Of a DNA stretch of 35,637 bases, positions 9,992-22,260 are shown in pieces; position 1 is the first letter of the stretch, and each line of letters starts with the position of its first letter. The notes below the pieces were generated by a model. The model was given only the letters and a program-made list of their open reading frames with translations, did not search any database and was not told the origin of the DNA. This DNA comes from Azolla pinnata (taxonomy: Eukaryota > Streptophyta > Polypodiopsida > Salviniales > Salviniaceae), in contig JBBBWG010026001.1 of the NCBI GenBank assembly GCA_037176905.1, forward strand, positions 3,993 to 39,629, in the 5' to 3' direction. A program made the position numbers and the translations under genes.

Positions 9992-12900
9992 CTGCAATCA
10001 GCGCAATCAATCATCCATCCGTTTGGTAATTATACAACATAATTACTTATAACCAATAATTGCTCGATGATGTTGTTGTCAACGTATACATTACAACAAT
10101 ATTGGATTATTACCAGCCTGAATATTGTTAATGCGCGATCGATCATACCTCGTTTATAGCATGACACCAATCTATGTTACAAAATTTAATTATTAGCTGC
10201 TGATCAGTACTTAAATAAAGCCCGGCCATTTCAATTAAATTATCACGCATCCAAATGTACCCAAAAGTATTACTGGTATTATTATAACCTCATTATATAT
10301 AAGACGTACTGATCCTTCAATCTTATGCTCTCCAGTAATTAGATTGCAGATTCATTCTGCAAAACAATACAATTGATGCTAATATAGTCATACTGTCCCT
10401 GGTTTCATGATAGTCCGTATGTTGCATGAGGGATCATCAATTCATGCCTCGTGAGTCAGCTGATCAAAATTTAACGACTTTGGTATCATTATCAGATCCG
10501 AATCGAAAGCAAACGAAGTTAGCCGGTGATATTTCCTGTATCGTGTTAATACATAGTGTGGAATTCTAATTGTTTTCCTTTTAGTTATTGGATCAGCCGG
10601 ATTTAGGGAGCATCAACATCGGAGGACAGAAATGAATCACCACAAACTAATTATTAACGGATTCTGCCATTAGGATTAAATTGCAAGGTCAGGATAGTAC
10701 GTAGGCAATCAGTATTGGAGCATAATTCGTATATATATTAGCAATGTTATAATGATCAGGAGTCTGGCGGCATTTTTCGGCATTTGTTTTCGATGTGAGG
10801 AATCTGTCCCCAGGACCTATAAGTGATCGATCAGGATTCAATTTATATTACACGATCAGTAGCAGCTGAAATCATTTCAATTAAGCGGGCTGCACCCGCT
10901 GCAAGGCAATTTTTTTGTAAGCTGTAATGCGATCGAAAGGATATTGTTGTAAATTAAACGTTCTGATCATCATGATCAGACATTGAGCTGCTCCTGCTGC
11001 TGCTGATCATTATCAGCTACTTGCAGCCAGCATAATCGATCTATCAATCAAACACTAAGCCGATCGGTCAACTCTAGATATGGATTCCCGGATATTCATG
11101 CCACGTACATACGTGAATGTGTGTAAACAAATCAGGAATATACTACTAGTGTAAACAAGCTGATCACCATATTTGGCGCAGCTTATAATTCGGAGCCTGC
11201 AGAAACTAGGGCACAAATTGCTATTTTAAATTCAGCAGCTACGTCCTCATGAGGTTATAACATTGAAACCTAGTACATGTATTGGTAGCTAGCTAGCTAG
11301 CTACCAAATTCCATAGCTGAGGACCAAACATCATGCATGAATGATCCGTTCCAAATAAAGCTGACTGAGGTTTAATCTACAAACCCGAGACAGCACGAGT
11401 TTGTAATTCATATCAAACATCGTACTGTATGTGATCTCTCAATGCAGGCGGACCAGTCCTATTTTGGGCAATTAGCTGATCAATTGTAGCGGTAAGTTCT
11501 GAGTGTCTCTGATCATCACATCAATTTGGCTGCCTAAGTATACTAATTATATTATCTCTGCAGGTCGATGTGATCGTGGACCAAAAGCATGTGATCAGCT
11601 GGTACTGACATAAATTAGAATATTGTTGATTGAGAGCTCTTGATCTATACATACAATTCGCTTAATATTATACATGAATGTTGAGAAAGAGATGATCAGT
11701 GCTAGACAGAAAAATTACAGCGAATTAGGAAGGGCTCAGGATGATTATCAGTCAGACAATATACTAGAGAAAGACATATAATACGTTTATTATTATATGA
11801 CAAATTATAAAAGCTGCCAAACGTGACAAAATGGCGAAGCATGGAACCAGCTTGATCGTGACGAAACATAGAACTCCTGAAGTTGACTCGATTAATATAT
11901 ATATAATAATGGATCAGGATCAAATTACATACACCTAAAAGAACCCTAATTTTGAATAATATGGCGACTAGTTATAGCTGGTGCAGCAGCTTAACACTAG
12001 CTACAGCTACCAATATGATCAGGAAGCATGGAAACCAACAGCTAGCTGACGTGTCTAGGTAAGTGGAACCAACAACTTCTGTCTTCATGCAGATGTAGAA
12101 GAAATCAATGATATTCATCATCATCAGCAGCAGCAGCAGCATCATCATGACTAGAGTCATGACTGCACTTAGAAAGCTTGACAATACTGTGTGAAGGAAG
12201 CTATACATAATATTTCCAATATGGAAGCTTCTATTTTTGTAGCTGGGTTGGAAAAGACGATATAATTATAACTACTAGCTGAATTCAGAAGTTAGATCAG
12301 GCATCTTGGGTACTGCGGCAGCCGCCTAGCTGCTTGATGATGCCTAGAATCAGTGGTTCTCTACTAAACTTAAATATGCTTTCATGGCTGTCGCTGCAGC
12401 TGGACTAGATTCAACGGTTGGACTCCTAGAGGCCGCCATATTTACTTAGCCTGATCCACAACTTGCAGTTGAAATAGTGATGAAAAGCATTAAGCCTATC
12501 ATTAGATTGATTTCTTGCAGAGGCGGATCAAAGATAAACAATGTTCATCATATTCAAATAGATAGAGGTCTATCTATGACAAGTGATCATTTGTTAGTTC
12601 TACCGGCCAAAAAAGATCAAGTTAACAATGGACTTGTAAGTCTGTTAATACCGAATAATTAGCTGTTCGGCCGGATCAATATGACCAAGTAGATAATATG
12701 AACTAGAATTTGGAATTAATGAATAATTAGCCATTCACTAATTATGGTACAGCTACAGATTCCTAAGTGATCATCAAACTATATCAACCCAGATTGTAGA
12801 TTGTGAACATGAGTAGGATCAGGCCGGGATGAGCACTGAGCAATTGATAAAATCAGGGTACTGTCATGAACGCGATTAGTGAATGAATACTAATTCTAAT

Positions 12901-15900
12901 CATGAGCATGGGTGGGAACTGGACGTCGTAGTGATCAGTAGAAACAATCGGTCTCGTGCAAGGTTATATTCCAAAAATTAGGACAAGAATATCATTAATG
13001 AGTGAGTAGCTGGGTGCAATCAGCTGGATTCCAACATAATTAGTGATTGACAGTACTTAGGTTAACTTTATAAGTGTGACCATTATATGACGTACAACAT
13101 CGAGCTAGATATGTCGAATTCTGCAAAGTTAAGAAATTTATTATATATAGATATATATAAGCTGAATCAAGACGTGGTAGCCATAAAACGCGGGTACAGC
13201 TAATTACAAGCATTTTAAGAAGTTAATTAGGACCGTGAGGCACTTAGTCAGTAAGTATTAAGGGTAGCAATAGTAGTACTTAAATTAAGTATAATAGGGC
13301 CACAGGCTAGTAATGAGGCCGGTAATTATCATATTATTAAGTACTCAACATGGAGCTTTAAGATGTATAACTGAGCTGTAAGATTGTAATTCAACCCTAG
13401 AAATCTGAACACGATAATAATATAGCTCAATAATTAGGAAGCTATTATAAGTACTGGGATTAAAGAGTTAATTGCCTGTTGCCATAGGAGGCGTGGAGAT
13501 GGAGGAGCAGGGCAGCCTCAAGAGGCGAGAATGGGCATCTCTTCAGCTCCGGCCTCAAGTAGTTGAACCATCGGAGCCGGCAGCTCTTTGGACATCGCCC
13601 CAGACCTGCGCCGCAGCCATTAATTAAATCCGGCCATTAACTACGATCGTTGAGTAATTAACGACAGCATCATCGACGGCATATAACTAACTATATATTA
13701 TAATAAACCGGCGATGAATTTGAACAGTCCTAATAAGTACTATAGCTCACGGCAGATGATCATTAACAATATGCGCTTCATAACATGCAGATCAGTACTT
13801 GTTGTTATGAACTACATCATGCTATATAATATATTTGCGCTATTATTATATCCAGTTACTTCAGCGAAACATTGATCTACTAATTCACGTCACCACATTA
13901 ATCCGCATGAAATCGCTGACCAAGTTCAACCATATTATGATCGGAATCCACCTAACTTTTGTAGAAATCACCGGGGCAGCCACAAAACAATTATATTAAT
14001 CGATCCACGTCGATACGAGCATTAAACATTACTGGAGACGTTTCATGAATGACACTAGTACCGCCCACAAAAGAACATCTTTCAACACACTAATGTAGTT
14101 TATAACATAATTAGAGGATCTCCCATAAGATAAATTCATCCACTCCACAACATTATTAGAAGAAACTTTAGCCTGCCACACCCTAATGAACAAAACTTCA
14201 AGATAATCTTGACGTTGAAGAGTATGAAACGGCCGCTCAGTCTTTGCAAAACATTAACCACCGGAACATTAAGCAATATTGAACATTGTCCAGCAGCAGC
14301 TTATAGACCTTATACATCTTAGATATTCAAGGTAAAGCTGGCATATTTGAAATCACCCATCCAGTACAAATTATAATTAAAGATCTTGTACCCAAAACCA
14401 GCGTAATTAATCAAAACATGAATATCTGGTTAAGTATAGCACAACGACTAGAAATTGCCCATAAAATTGTGAGCATCAACCCAGATATAGCTATATATAT
14501 TATTAACGTATAAATATCATAAACTGAATTAGTGCACACAGCTAGTGCATCCAAGAAAATTGATGGAATCATCTAACCGTTGATGTAAAGGAGTTATAGA
14601 CAGTCATACAGTAGTACTTATAATTCATTTTTAAACCCCAAATATTGGATTAACAATCCGGCCTATATAATTTAAAATTAACTTCGAAGATTAACTTCAG
14701 CTTTAGATCAATATATAGCTTTAAACCTGAGCTCTAATAATATTTTAAAAATATGAGAATTATGAGATTAATTCAAAAGAAAATAACGAAGAGCAGAAAC
14801 TCTTATCTATTTATACATCTGATTAAATGCAAACCTAGCCAACTCATGTACTAACGACTCAACTAAAATTGGTTCCAAAAAATAAAAAATAAAAACAAAA
14901 TCCTGCATATATATAATTAATCAATATTTTCTTGGATCAGATTCAAAGATCTAATTCAGTAACGAACAACGCTGATCATACAACTAATTTAATTTGCTAT
15001 TTACCGATAGTAACATTAAACTGTATTCGGGGTTTTAAATATTTCTCAATCCTGAGATTTAATTAGTCGAATATTTTTGGACTATCTATACATACAGATG
15101 TACTTCGTTGAATACTTTTAGACATAAGTATAATTCGTAAAGTATTTCTGGAATAAAATCTGGTTTTTCCTGAAAGTATACAGCCCGCTCTAATATATAT
15201 TGAATGAATTAAGCAGTAAGAAACCATTCTAGTAGTAAGTTGATCGATTTGATTTATTTCAGTGGATACGTGAATCAATCAAGACTAGCTGTGTAGTAGT
15301 ACTCAACGTAACTAGTGTACAATTAATTTCATGGTCTGATCACACGAGAATCTGCTGAAATGAATTATTAATTAAGGGGTCTGACCAAATATAAGAATTA
15401 AAAGTAATAGTTGAGTTGCTAGAGAGATTATTACCTCAACTTATCGACTTGACCATATTATTTAACAACAGAAATTACTAATGTAAATGATAATACTAGT
15501 AATTATCTGTTGAGCTAGAGAAATTGTTAGAAGCTGACAGATTGAGACGTTCCATAGTAGAACGTAATAGTTCTAGTTCAGAAAAAAAAGGTTATTACGA
15601 AATATTTTGGGGCCTAAGTACTAATTATGGTCATACGTGTTTCTAATCATACACTCGTTGATGATCAACTTTTAAAACAGAACCATTATAAGAGCGCAAA
15701 ATTGCCGATGCGAGAGTGATGTCTTTTGTATTATGATAAGCTGAAGCATTAGATTACTATAACAATTCTAGCATTAATGAGTATATTTAGCCGTGTATGA
15801 AGGTGCGATTGAGCCGCGTGTTATAATTAGTTTGGAACAGCAGTCCATCTTGACGTGTATTATAACAATACATCAACTTAGATATTGAGCCATATTGAGC

Positions 15901-16792
15901 CTTACGTAACAACCACTATTTTGTAATTAAAGCTAAGCTTCAAGGATAAATAGTGGATATTTTGTCCACCTAATTCATAGGGTTTCGTGATCACAACTAA
16001 TTGTGAATGTATAGATCTTGCAGAGTTATAAATGAAACATTGTTGATCTGAGAGATCAGCAGCATCACACAGCAAAACTATTACCTAAGAAGATTCGTAA
16101 GATGATGACTTATATTAATCATATAACAATATCGAGGTATATAGAATTAGGCAGAAATGTAGAGAGGACGTAATTTAGAAATATCACTTGAAGGCGCATA
16201 TAAGAAAATCTCTTATTGTTATATAACAGATGTTCTTATTATTACAATAAGAAAATCTCTTATCATTATTATTACAAGTTATCACTTGAAGGGAGTTCTT
16301 GATGCAGGGCCTAGCTGCACTAGGTTTTGCATTAATACTGATAATCAGGTTTTGCATTATAATTTGATCTCATTCCGGTAGAACTAGGGCAATAATGACA
16401 TGAAAATGAACCTTCTAATTATATGATTACGGTATAACACTACCAGAATAAGAATATCATGGTGGCCCGCGATATTGAGCTGCAGCTGGCTCAACTATAT
16501 GAATAATTATTGGGCTATAATAATTAGTCAATCTTGATCGATGCACGTCGATCCACAATAATTACAACACAGAATATTATCACGATTTACATGCCAATGT
16601 GGTTTACTAATTACCTAATTATTTGTAGCTCATGAATATTGACATAGTATTATTATATATATTGGGAGTCATGTGCTGATTAGAAATTTCACCAGTTCGA
16701 TTGGCGATTTCTTTCCAGTTGCGAGTTCCGTATTTCTCGACGCAATTCTTCAACATCTCATCCTCGCCAGGCGACCACAGTGTCTTCCTCAT
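8695..16792 (-). CDS. R2R3-MYB transcription factor (3 exons, 508 aa)
   Basis: Predicted nuclear DNA-binding transcription factor. Exons are 16693-16792, 13476-13605 and 8695-9991. R2 spans about residues 3-55 with Trp 6, 26 and 46 (19-residue spacing). R3 spans about 57-103 with Phe59, Trp78 and Trp97 (18-residue spacing), the usual pattern with an aromatic replacing the first Trp of R3. Recognition helices read KSCRLRW and [11 protein letters not shown]. Exon 2 is exactly 130 bp and the introns sit in phase 1 and phase 2, the standard R2R3-MYB positions. The start is the first ATG after an in-frame TAG at 16841-16843, and no typical MGRxPCC leader is present. The rest is a low-complexity tail rich in Asn, Ser and Asp, with a Ser run near 280-290, a Glu run near 373-387 and a C-terminal [15 protein letters not shown] stretch. 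Odd points are Pro in place of Gly in the CGKSCRLRW motif, loss of the acidic residues in R3 helix 1, and very long introns. Family assignment is secure; subgroup and targets are unknown. Confidence 0.88.
11282..11307. repeat. 26-nt perfect palindrome built on AGCT steps
   Basis: TTGGTAGCTAGCT is followed immediately by its exact reverse complement. It lies in MYB intron 2. It could form a small hairpin in the pre-mRNA, or it may simply be an (AGCT)n slippage product. Confidence 0.85.
13474..13475 (-). other. Non-canonical GC splice donor of MYB intron 2
   Basis: The exon ends AACAG and the intron begins GCAATT, close to the plant GC-AG donor consensus AG|GCAAGT. The partner acceptor is ATTGCAG just before 9991. 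No GT nearby would keep both the reading frame and the conserved exon length. Confidence 0.75.
13476..13605 (-). other. MYB exon 2 (end of R2, start of R3)
   Basis: 130 bp with no in-frame stop, encoding [20 protein letters not shown] and continuing to YGN plus two bases of an Arg codon. The acceptor is GCGCAG before 13605 and the pyrimidine tract is poor. The donor side reads AACAG then GCAATT, so the intron starts with GC rather than GT. The exact 130-bp length, the phase and the restored R2-R3 reading across both joins support the placement. Confidence 0.88.
13606..16692 (-). other. MYB intron 1, about 3.1 kb
   Basis: No gene or clear transposon was recognised. A small duplicated segment occurs at 16183-16292 with 12-bp direct repeats at its borders. 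The rest is AT-rich DNA with many ATTAAT and GATC words. Confidence 0.65.
16183..16292. repeat. Segment bounded by 12-bp direct repeats with internal duplicated 17-mer
   Basis: ATCACTTGAAGG occurs at 16183-16194 and again at 16281-16292. Between them ATAAGAAAATCTCTTAT occurs twice, at 16200-16216 and 16247-16263, and each copy can pair ATAAGA with TCTTAT. It could be a tiny insertion with a target duplication or a local tandem duplication. Confidence 0.6.
16693..16792 (-). other. MYB exon 1 (R2 helices 1 and 2)
   Basis: 100 bp: start ATG at 16790-16792, then 33 codons including [18 protein letters not shown] and [10 protein letters not shown], plus the first base of a Gly codon. The donor is GTGAAA at 16692 downward. 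Phase 1 fits the acceptor of exon 2. The upstream sequence is open back to TAG at 16841-16843 but offers no other ATG. Confidence 0.88.
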
Positions 16793-17663
16793 GTTGATTA
16801 AGTTGTCCCTGATCTGACTGACGATATTGTTGATACTGCTCTAATAATTACCCGATTAGTAGTACTAGCTATTGCAATTAATCAAATAAGAGACGTCAAC
16901 AAATGATACCGATTATAATTATACAAGTAATGATTGATGGGCGCCAGCATTGGGAAATTATAAATAATATACCCTAACTAGTTGCAATCGAAAAACGTCA
17001 GAGAAATAAATTGATTATATTCTTAAGTACAATACACTTCATCCGAACCTCCTGATCAGCGCATGAAAAATAATTAATCATTAGGCGTTCAATAGATTAA
17101 TGTCTTTCCTTATGGCCGGCTAATCAATATTAATGATTCATAATCCTTTCTCTTTTGCCTTACCAGCTTCAAAGTTCACTAGTAGAGTAGCTCATGATAA
17201 TAATAATATTGGAAAACGTCCTCTTTCAATTGCTTTGCGCCCCATTTTGTAATTTGATGCCCTTTCTTTTAAGGCCCCGGCATTAGTACATACTTCGGCC
17301 AGCAATTACAATCGATGTCTGTCTCTCTTTCTTTCTTTTTGTTTCTTCTTTTGCCCCTTTCTAATCTAAAGTCCCCCCAACCCCCTAACCCATGAGCCTA
17401 CGCATCCACAAATAATTATAAACAATCCAATTGTAGTCACAGTGCGCAATGGGTATGTACTCTTTTGTCGAGACTAGTTTTAGTCCTTTTGATCAGATGA
17501 TGATCATTTCAAGGCAGACTCATGCACTTCCTCATGAGAAGCCAGCAATCACTTTAATATTCCGATATTCCGTCCAATATCACCGAGAAACTCCGCCTGC
17601 AAGGCTGATTGCAGCATTTCACCGGCCTGGCGCAGCTTGCAAAAGATCCCAAGTAGTATATTA
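16793..17663. other. MYB 5' flank, putative promoter region
   Basis: This region lies immediately upstream of the MYB start codon on the minus strand. It contains AT-rich TATA-like words around 16956-16971 and a pyrimidine-rich stretch at about 17320-17360. No transcription start can be fixed from sequence alone, and no coding sequence is supported. Confidence 0.4.
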
Positions 17664-17984
17664 GTGAGCTTTGATCCATAATCAACTAATTATCATGCAT
17701 AGATCGATTGGCCGCTAATTATTTACCTTTGGCGATAACTTTTGTAAGTGAACTTTGACCCATAATCAGCTTATCATGTATTGGTCGATCGGCCGCTAAT
17801 TTACCTTTGGCAATAACTTTTGTAAGTGAATTTCGATCCATAATCAGCTTTAAATCATGTACGCTGATTCACCATTGGCAATAACTTTTGTAAGTGAATT
17901 TTTATCCAATATAATCATGTAATAATTTATCATGTATCGATCGATTGCAGGCCGCTAATTCAGTGCCATTGGCAATAACTTTTA
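17664..17984. repeat. Fourfold diverged tandem repeat, units of 68-92 bp
   Basis: Units start at 17664, 17748, 17826 and 17894. Each opens with GTGAA/GC TTT or a close variant and ATCCATAATCA, carries an ATCATGTA segment and a GGCCGCTAAT word (missing in unit 3), and closes with TTTGGCAATAACTTTTGTAA or a close variant. The array lies about 0.9-1.2 kb upstream of the MYB start codon. It could be a promoter minisatellite or a cluster of repeated cis elements. Confidence 0.85.
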
Positions 17985-19977
17985 ATGTAGCTGGGCTCAA
18001 TAGGATGCAGTTCGCGCGCAGTAGTAGTACTCGAAACCCGCAGCTGGCCCGAAATTTGTGAATATAAAATCCAGCATCCGTGTTGCCCTGACATCTTTAG
18101 AAACGACCTTTTACGGGGAACCCCACGTGCCCCTCGTCTTTCTAGGCAGGCTTGGCGCAGCAATCATTAATGATGCATTGCATCTCATGTATAAGCTGGT
18201 GGCCGCATGAGACGCTGCCGCACTTGTAATTAGAGCATCATTAGCCAAAATCTGACTCATAATTAGAGCCTACATTAAAACTCTAATAGCCGGGGCAGAT
18301 GAATGAATATATATCAAGTCTATATTAATGAAGCTGCAGAATTATTAAACGGTGCCAAACGTAATCCATCGCCGGCCAGATCATTTATGGCTAGGGGAAC
18401 ATTTTCAGTACGGCTGCCACTAGCAATATAGAGCTTATACCCTAATTAAGGCCAGGATTGGTGTCAATCGGCCAATGGATCAGCTGCGTCAATCGATGTG
18501 AGCCATATAATAAGATTGCCAACAATCGCGCCGCTATTCATTAATTAGCCGTTTAATTTCCGACGATCAATCATATCATCAGATCACAGCTAATTCAAGC
18601 TGCCATTAGCCGACAACCGGGGGCCCCGCATGCATGTGCTTGACTTCTGAGGCCGTGATGGATACAATGGTTATCCCCTCGCGGGATCAGCTGTACTGAT
18701 CTCTAGAAATGCATCGACTTAACTATAGCTGCTGTGCCTCAATATGTAGCTAATTGTAATAGGGCTATAATATTGCCCGCGCCGACCCTGACGCGATAAT
18801 ATTCTGTTGCAATAATATCTATCTGATCGATGGACAATGTGCACCAATGCATTGTAGTTGCAGCAGCATCAGATCGATCACCATACACGGTGCTGGAATG
18901 GCAAGCGCGATCAGCTATTATGCAATATTATACTTGATCTCTGTTTTCTCTCATAGAGCCTTAACATTGATTTCTATTGATGTCGATGGTTGTTACAATC
19001 TAGAGGACCGCGTTCTGTCCGTTACAAGTGATCAGTGACACTTCAATAATTAACGGGTTCAAAATTATATTGTCAATGGTTTTGTCCATGTCTTTGGAAA
19101 CCTAAAATACATAATATATTGTAGATGTTCAAAAATATACCAACACACTGATCGATACTAGACAGACATGTATATTGCATGACATTGAGTAATACACGCA
19201 ATATATTATCTGCAATATTGAGCCGGACATCAGAAGAGGCCGGCCGCTACCACTTTCTACCGTTCCTTGTTCAATCAAAACACTATTTACGCCTACTTTT
19301 CACTCTACGTCGACGGCAGCTGCAGATTGATGATCCCATAGATTGTATTCCTGTTCTACACGATCAGCATACAAATTGACGAGCGTGTCTGCAAGCCAAG
19401 ACACGTACAATACGGACATCTAGCATGCACGCGCAACGCAATATGCTGCATTTTTGCACCACAGAAGTTCGCAAAAGCTAGCCAACAACTTTAATATTGT
19501 TTGGGCGCTGTTGATGATCCAGTGATCGGATCGGCCGGCTCATGAGATCATTATAAAACAAATATTTCCCAACCTGTTAGATTATGCTCTTGTCTCTTTC
19601 GCTTTTGTAGCTTCGGCTCATGCACCTTTCCTGCACAATCATGTAAGGCATATCTAGTGGATCGACGCTTGTTTGCAGGGAGCCCAAAGAGAAATATTCC
19701 CAATTGGCCAACACTAGTACTAGGATTTAATATTGTCATCTGGTCATTCGTGCCCCCCGATGAAAACACTATGGGGCGCTCAATATGGTCACTCATGCAA
19801 GCATTGGTAATTCATGTCTGCAACCTGACACACAATTCATGTGTAATTAGTAGATTCGTGTGTCATGCTTGAGGCCTGCAGCTCATGATGTAATATTGTT
19901 TATTATTGATCTGCACTACGTCTTGATGGTGGAGACTGAGGAAAGCCGTACGTCGAAGTTGCACGTCATAAAATACA
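17985..19977. other. Intergenic DNA, no gene recognised
   Basis: Several open frames of 60-80 codons occur on both strands around 18847-19872, but none has a domain, splice partner or family motif that I can recognise. The DNA is rich in GATC, GCCGGC and AATATT words. Confidence 0.5.
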
Positions 19978-20366
19978 GAAAAAAAATTACCCAAAAGAAC
20001 ACCTAACAGAATTATAAATTACATTTTAATGCTTTACACCAAAACTAGAATTTACAAACTAATACTTAACTAATTGATTAACACATCAATTAATTGTGAA
20101 CTCAATTAACATCGAATCAATCAATTGATTAGCACCAAATTAACACGTTAATCCTTGATTAATTAGATTCTAAAACTACTAACTTTTGTTAAATCAAATA
20201 TTGTAAAGGAATCGATTAGGATCCATAAGTAGGAAGCGATTAGGAATAACGTTATACTAACGGTAATAATTGGGTTTAATTTCTAGTGGAAGATGAGTAT
20301 CTCATTTTCGTAGGCATCAAAATATAATTTATAATTTTGTTAGGCGCTTTTTTGATGATTCTTCCC
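19978..20366 (+). mobile_element. MITE-like element, copy B
   Basis: The left end holds AATTACCCAAAAGAACACC and TAACAGAATTATAAATTAC. The right end holds the inverse ATAATTTATAATTTTGTTAG and GGCGC, closing with TTCTTCCC. The interior shares AACACGTTAATC, TTAGATTCTAAA, AAGTAGGAAGCGATTAG and TAATTGGGT words with copy D and lies in the same orientation. It is about 389 bp and has no transposase frame. Confidence 0.78.
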
Positions 20367-22260
20367 ATAAAATAATGAGCAATCTTTTCTTAGTTTTGGT
20401 ATATTAAAGTAATGATAATTAGCTGCCGGTGCTGGATGCTGGCCGTTTGATCATACAGTCGGCCAGTAGTACATTGCTTGGTGATATTATTATTTTAATG
20501 GTCAATCGTTTGCATAATTAATCTGGGATAATGTTGCGGTTTGCTCCTAATTTCATGGATTTAGAAATCAGCAAAGTCCTGCATTTGAAATCCACATTCA
20601 CACACGGGAATGGATATTCAATATAATATTGCAACGTCAATATAATTATTGCAGCGGAGCATGAATACGGCCGTTTCAATGAAATGAAGATGGTTGCATA
20701 CGGTCTGATGATGAATGTGATACTTAGTACTGATCCCGACCTTGTATTACGAGCTAATTACTAACTGATCAAACTGAGAATTAGTGATCATTAACGTAAT
20801 TCATATAGATAAGATCAGCAACATTATCGCAAATTACTAAGCGGATCGTGCAGCTTGATTACTAATTTTGTGAATGGAGCTGAATATCTACTCAAGTAAA
20901 TATTTGTGAAAGTTATACCAGCAATTTTAACGGGCCAACCGGGGGAATTCTTTAGTGCCATATATATATTATAGATATGGCCAATCATAACAAGGTGAAT
21001 TCTAACTATGGCCAGAATATAATTCTTGTAGACAGATTTTAGGTGTAATTAGCTATGTAAATCGACACAATAATTATAACCCGTTGCAGTCTGAAACTAT
21101 TGAAAATTTTGTGACTCGGGTTAATCTATATTTAAATATTGTGAAGCATTAATATTTATAATAATATTCAGAAAAATATTGATAATTTTCTGCTTGTATA
21201 TTGATATTATTAGCTCTAATTACTAGGTTAATACAACTAAACCATACTAGTGTCTACATTAATCAATCCCATATTGTTTCCTTTTAACCGAATTCTATTC
21301 CTGCAACAAATGATCTTGTGCCCGTGATCTCAATCAAAGCGAATATTAAGGTCAACAGGCCCGTACATTCTCCAAATAAGTATTAGTACATTTCAGCAAA
21401 TAAATTATGGGCTATTAATTGGAAGCTGGCAGCTAGTAATTATCGGAGTTGTAAATTTCAAACTATAATTAAATGTTCAAGCTACACCTGCAGGAGAACA
21501 AGATTAAAACAAGTTCTGTATATATAGTGCGGAATCTTGTATATTATATAACTCTCTGGGAATCAGTCAGTATCCGGAATTGCCCGCTTTAATTAGAACA
21601 AGATTGCTTAAACTTATATTGACAAATTGGGTTTGAAAGCACATGGAGTAGAGTACCCTAAACTCTAAATCAAGAATTAGTTGGAAATAAGCTGCAGCTT
21701 CAAATTAGAGTGTAGGCAACATCAATGCTGCAACTTCGATAAATCAAGATGAAAGTGACCGAGTAATTAGCATGTTGCAGTTGCGTTTTGAATCACTTAA
21801 AGGTCTTTCAATTAGTATCCAGCAAAAAGTGATACTAGACCAGCTATATTGAGAGAATCTCAGATCCATCGGCCTTGCTTGTTAAAGCGCAAGTACGAAG
21901 TCGACAATAATATTCATGAAAAGAAAGCTTATATATCCTCTGTCTGATCCACGACAAATCCTACTATGCATTGTGACAATCTGTTCTGATCTATATAGTT
22001 GCAAACTTTATTAATATAATTGTATGGGGCTGTTTGATCATAACGAAACAATTGATCAGCTGCATCAGCGCCTACAATGTGTAATATTTTCATCACCATT
22101 TATATGGCTCGATTCTCCAGGACAACATTATTGGCAGAAGCTGGAATATCAAAACCCGGCAGAATTACATGTAAGTAATTCTGGTTGCACCGCAGGTATA
22201 TAATAATTTATATGATCAGTAGCACAAAACAAATCGTGGACAGCATGAATTTGTTTTTAT
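20367..22260. other. Intergenic DNA, no gene recognised
   Basis: AT-rich DNA without supported open frames. No RNA gene or further mobile element was recognised. Confidence 0.55.

Larger units (their letters stand above)
9992..13475 (-). other. MYB intron 2, about 3.5 kb
   Basis: No coding sequence or recognisable transposon was found in this intron. It contains a 26-nt perfect palindrome at 11282-11307, a (CAG)5 run near 12126-12140 flanked by ATC repeats, and a high density of GATC words. Short open frames here have no family similarity. Confidence 0.7.

Noticed and set aside
8695-16792. The MYB gene as DUO1, the sperm regulator, given the nearby IFT88 gene and the DNDVKNFW match.
   Set aside because: DUO1 has a characteristic extra lysine in the R2-R3 linker (GCKFS type). 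Here LKRCPFS has the ordinary length and lacks it, and the rest of the domain does not resemble DUO1.
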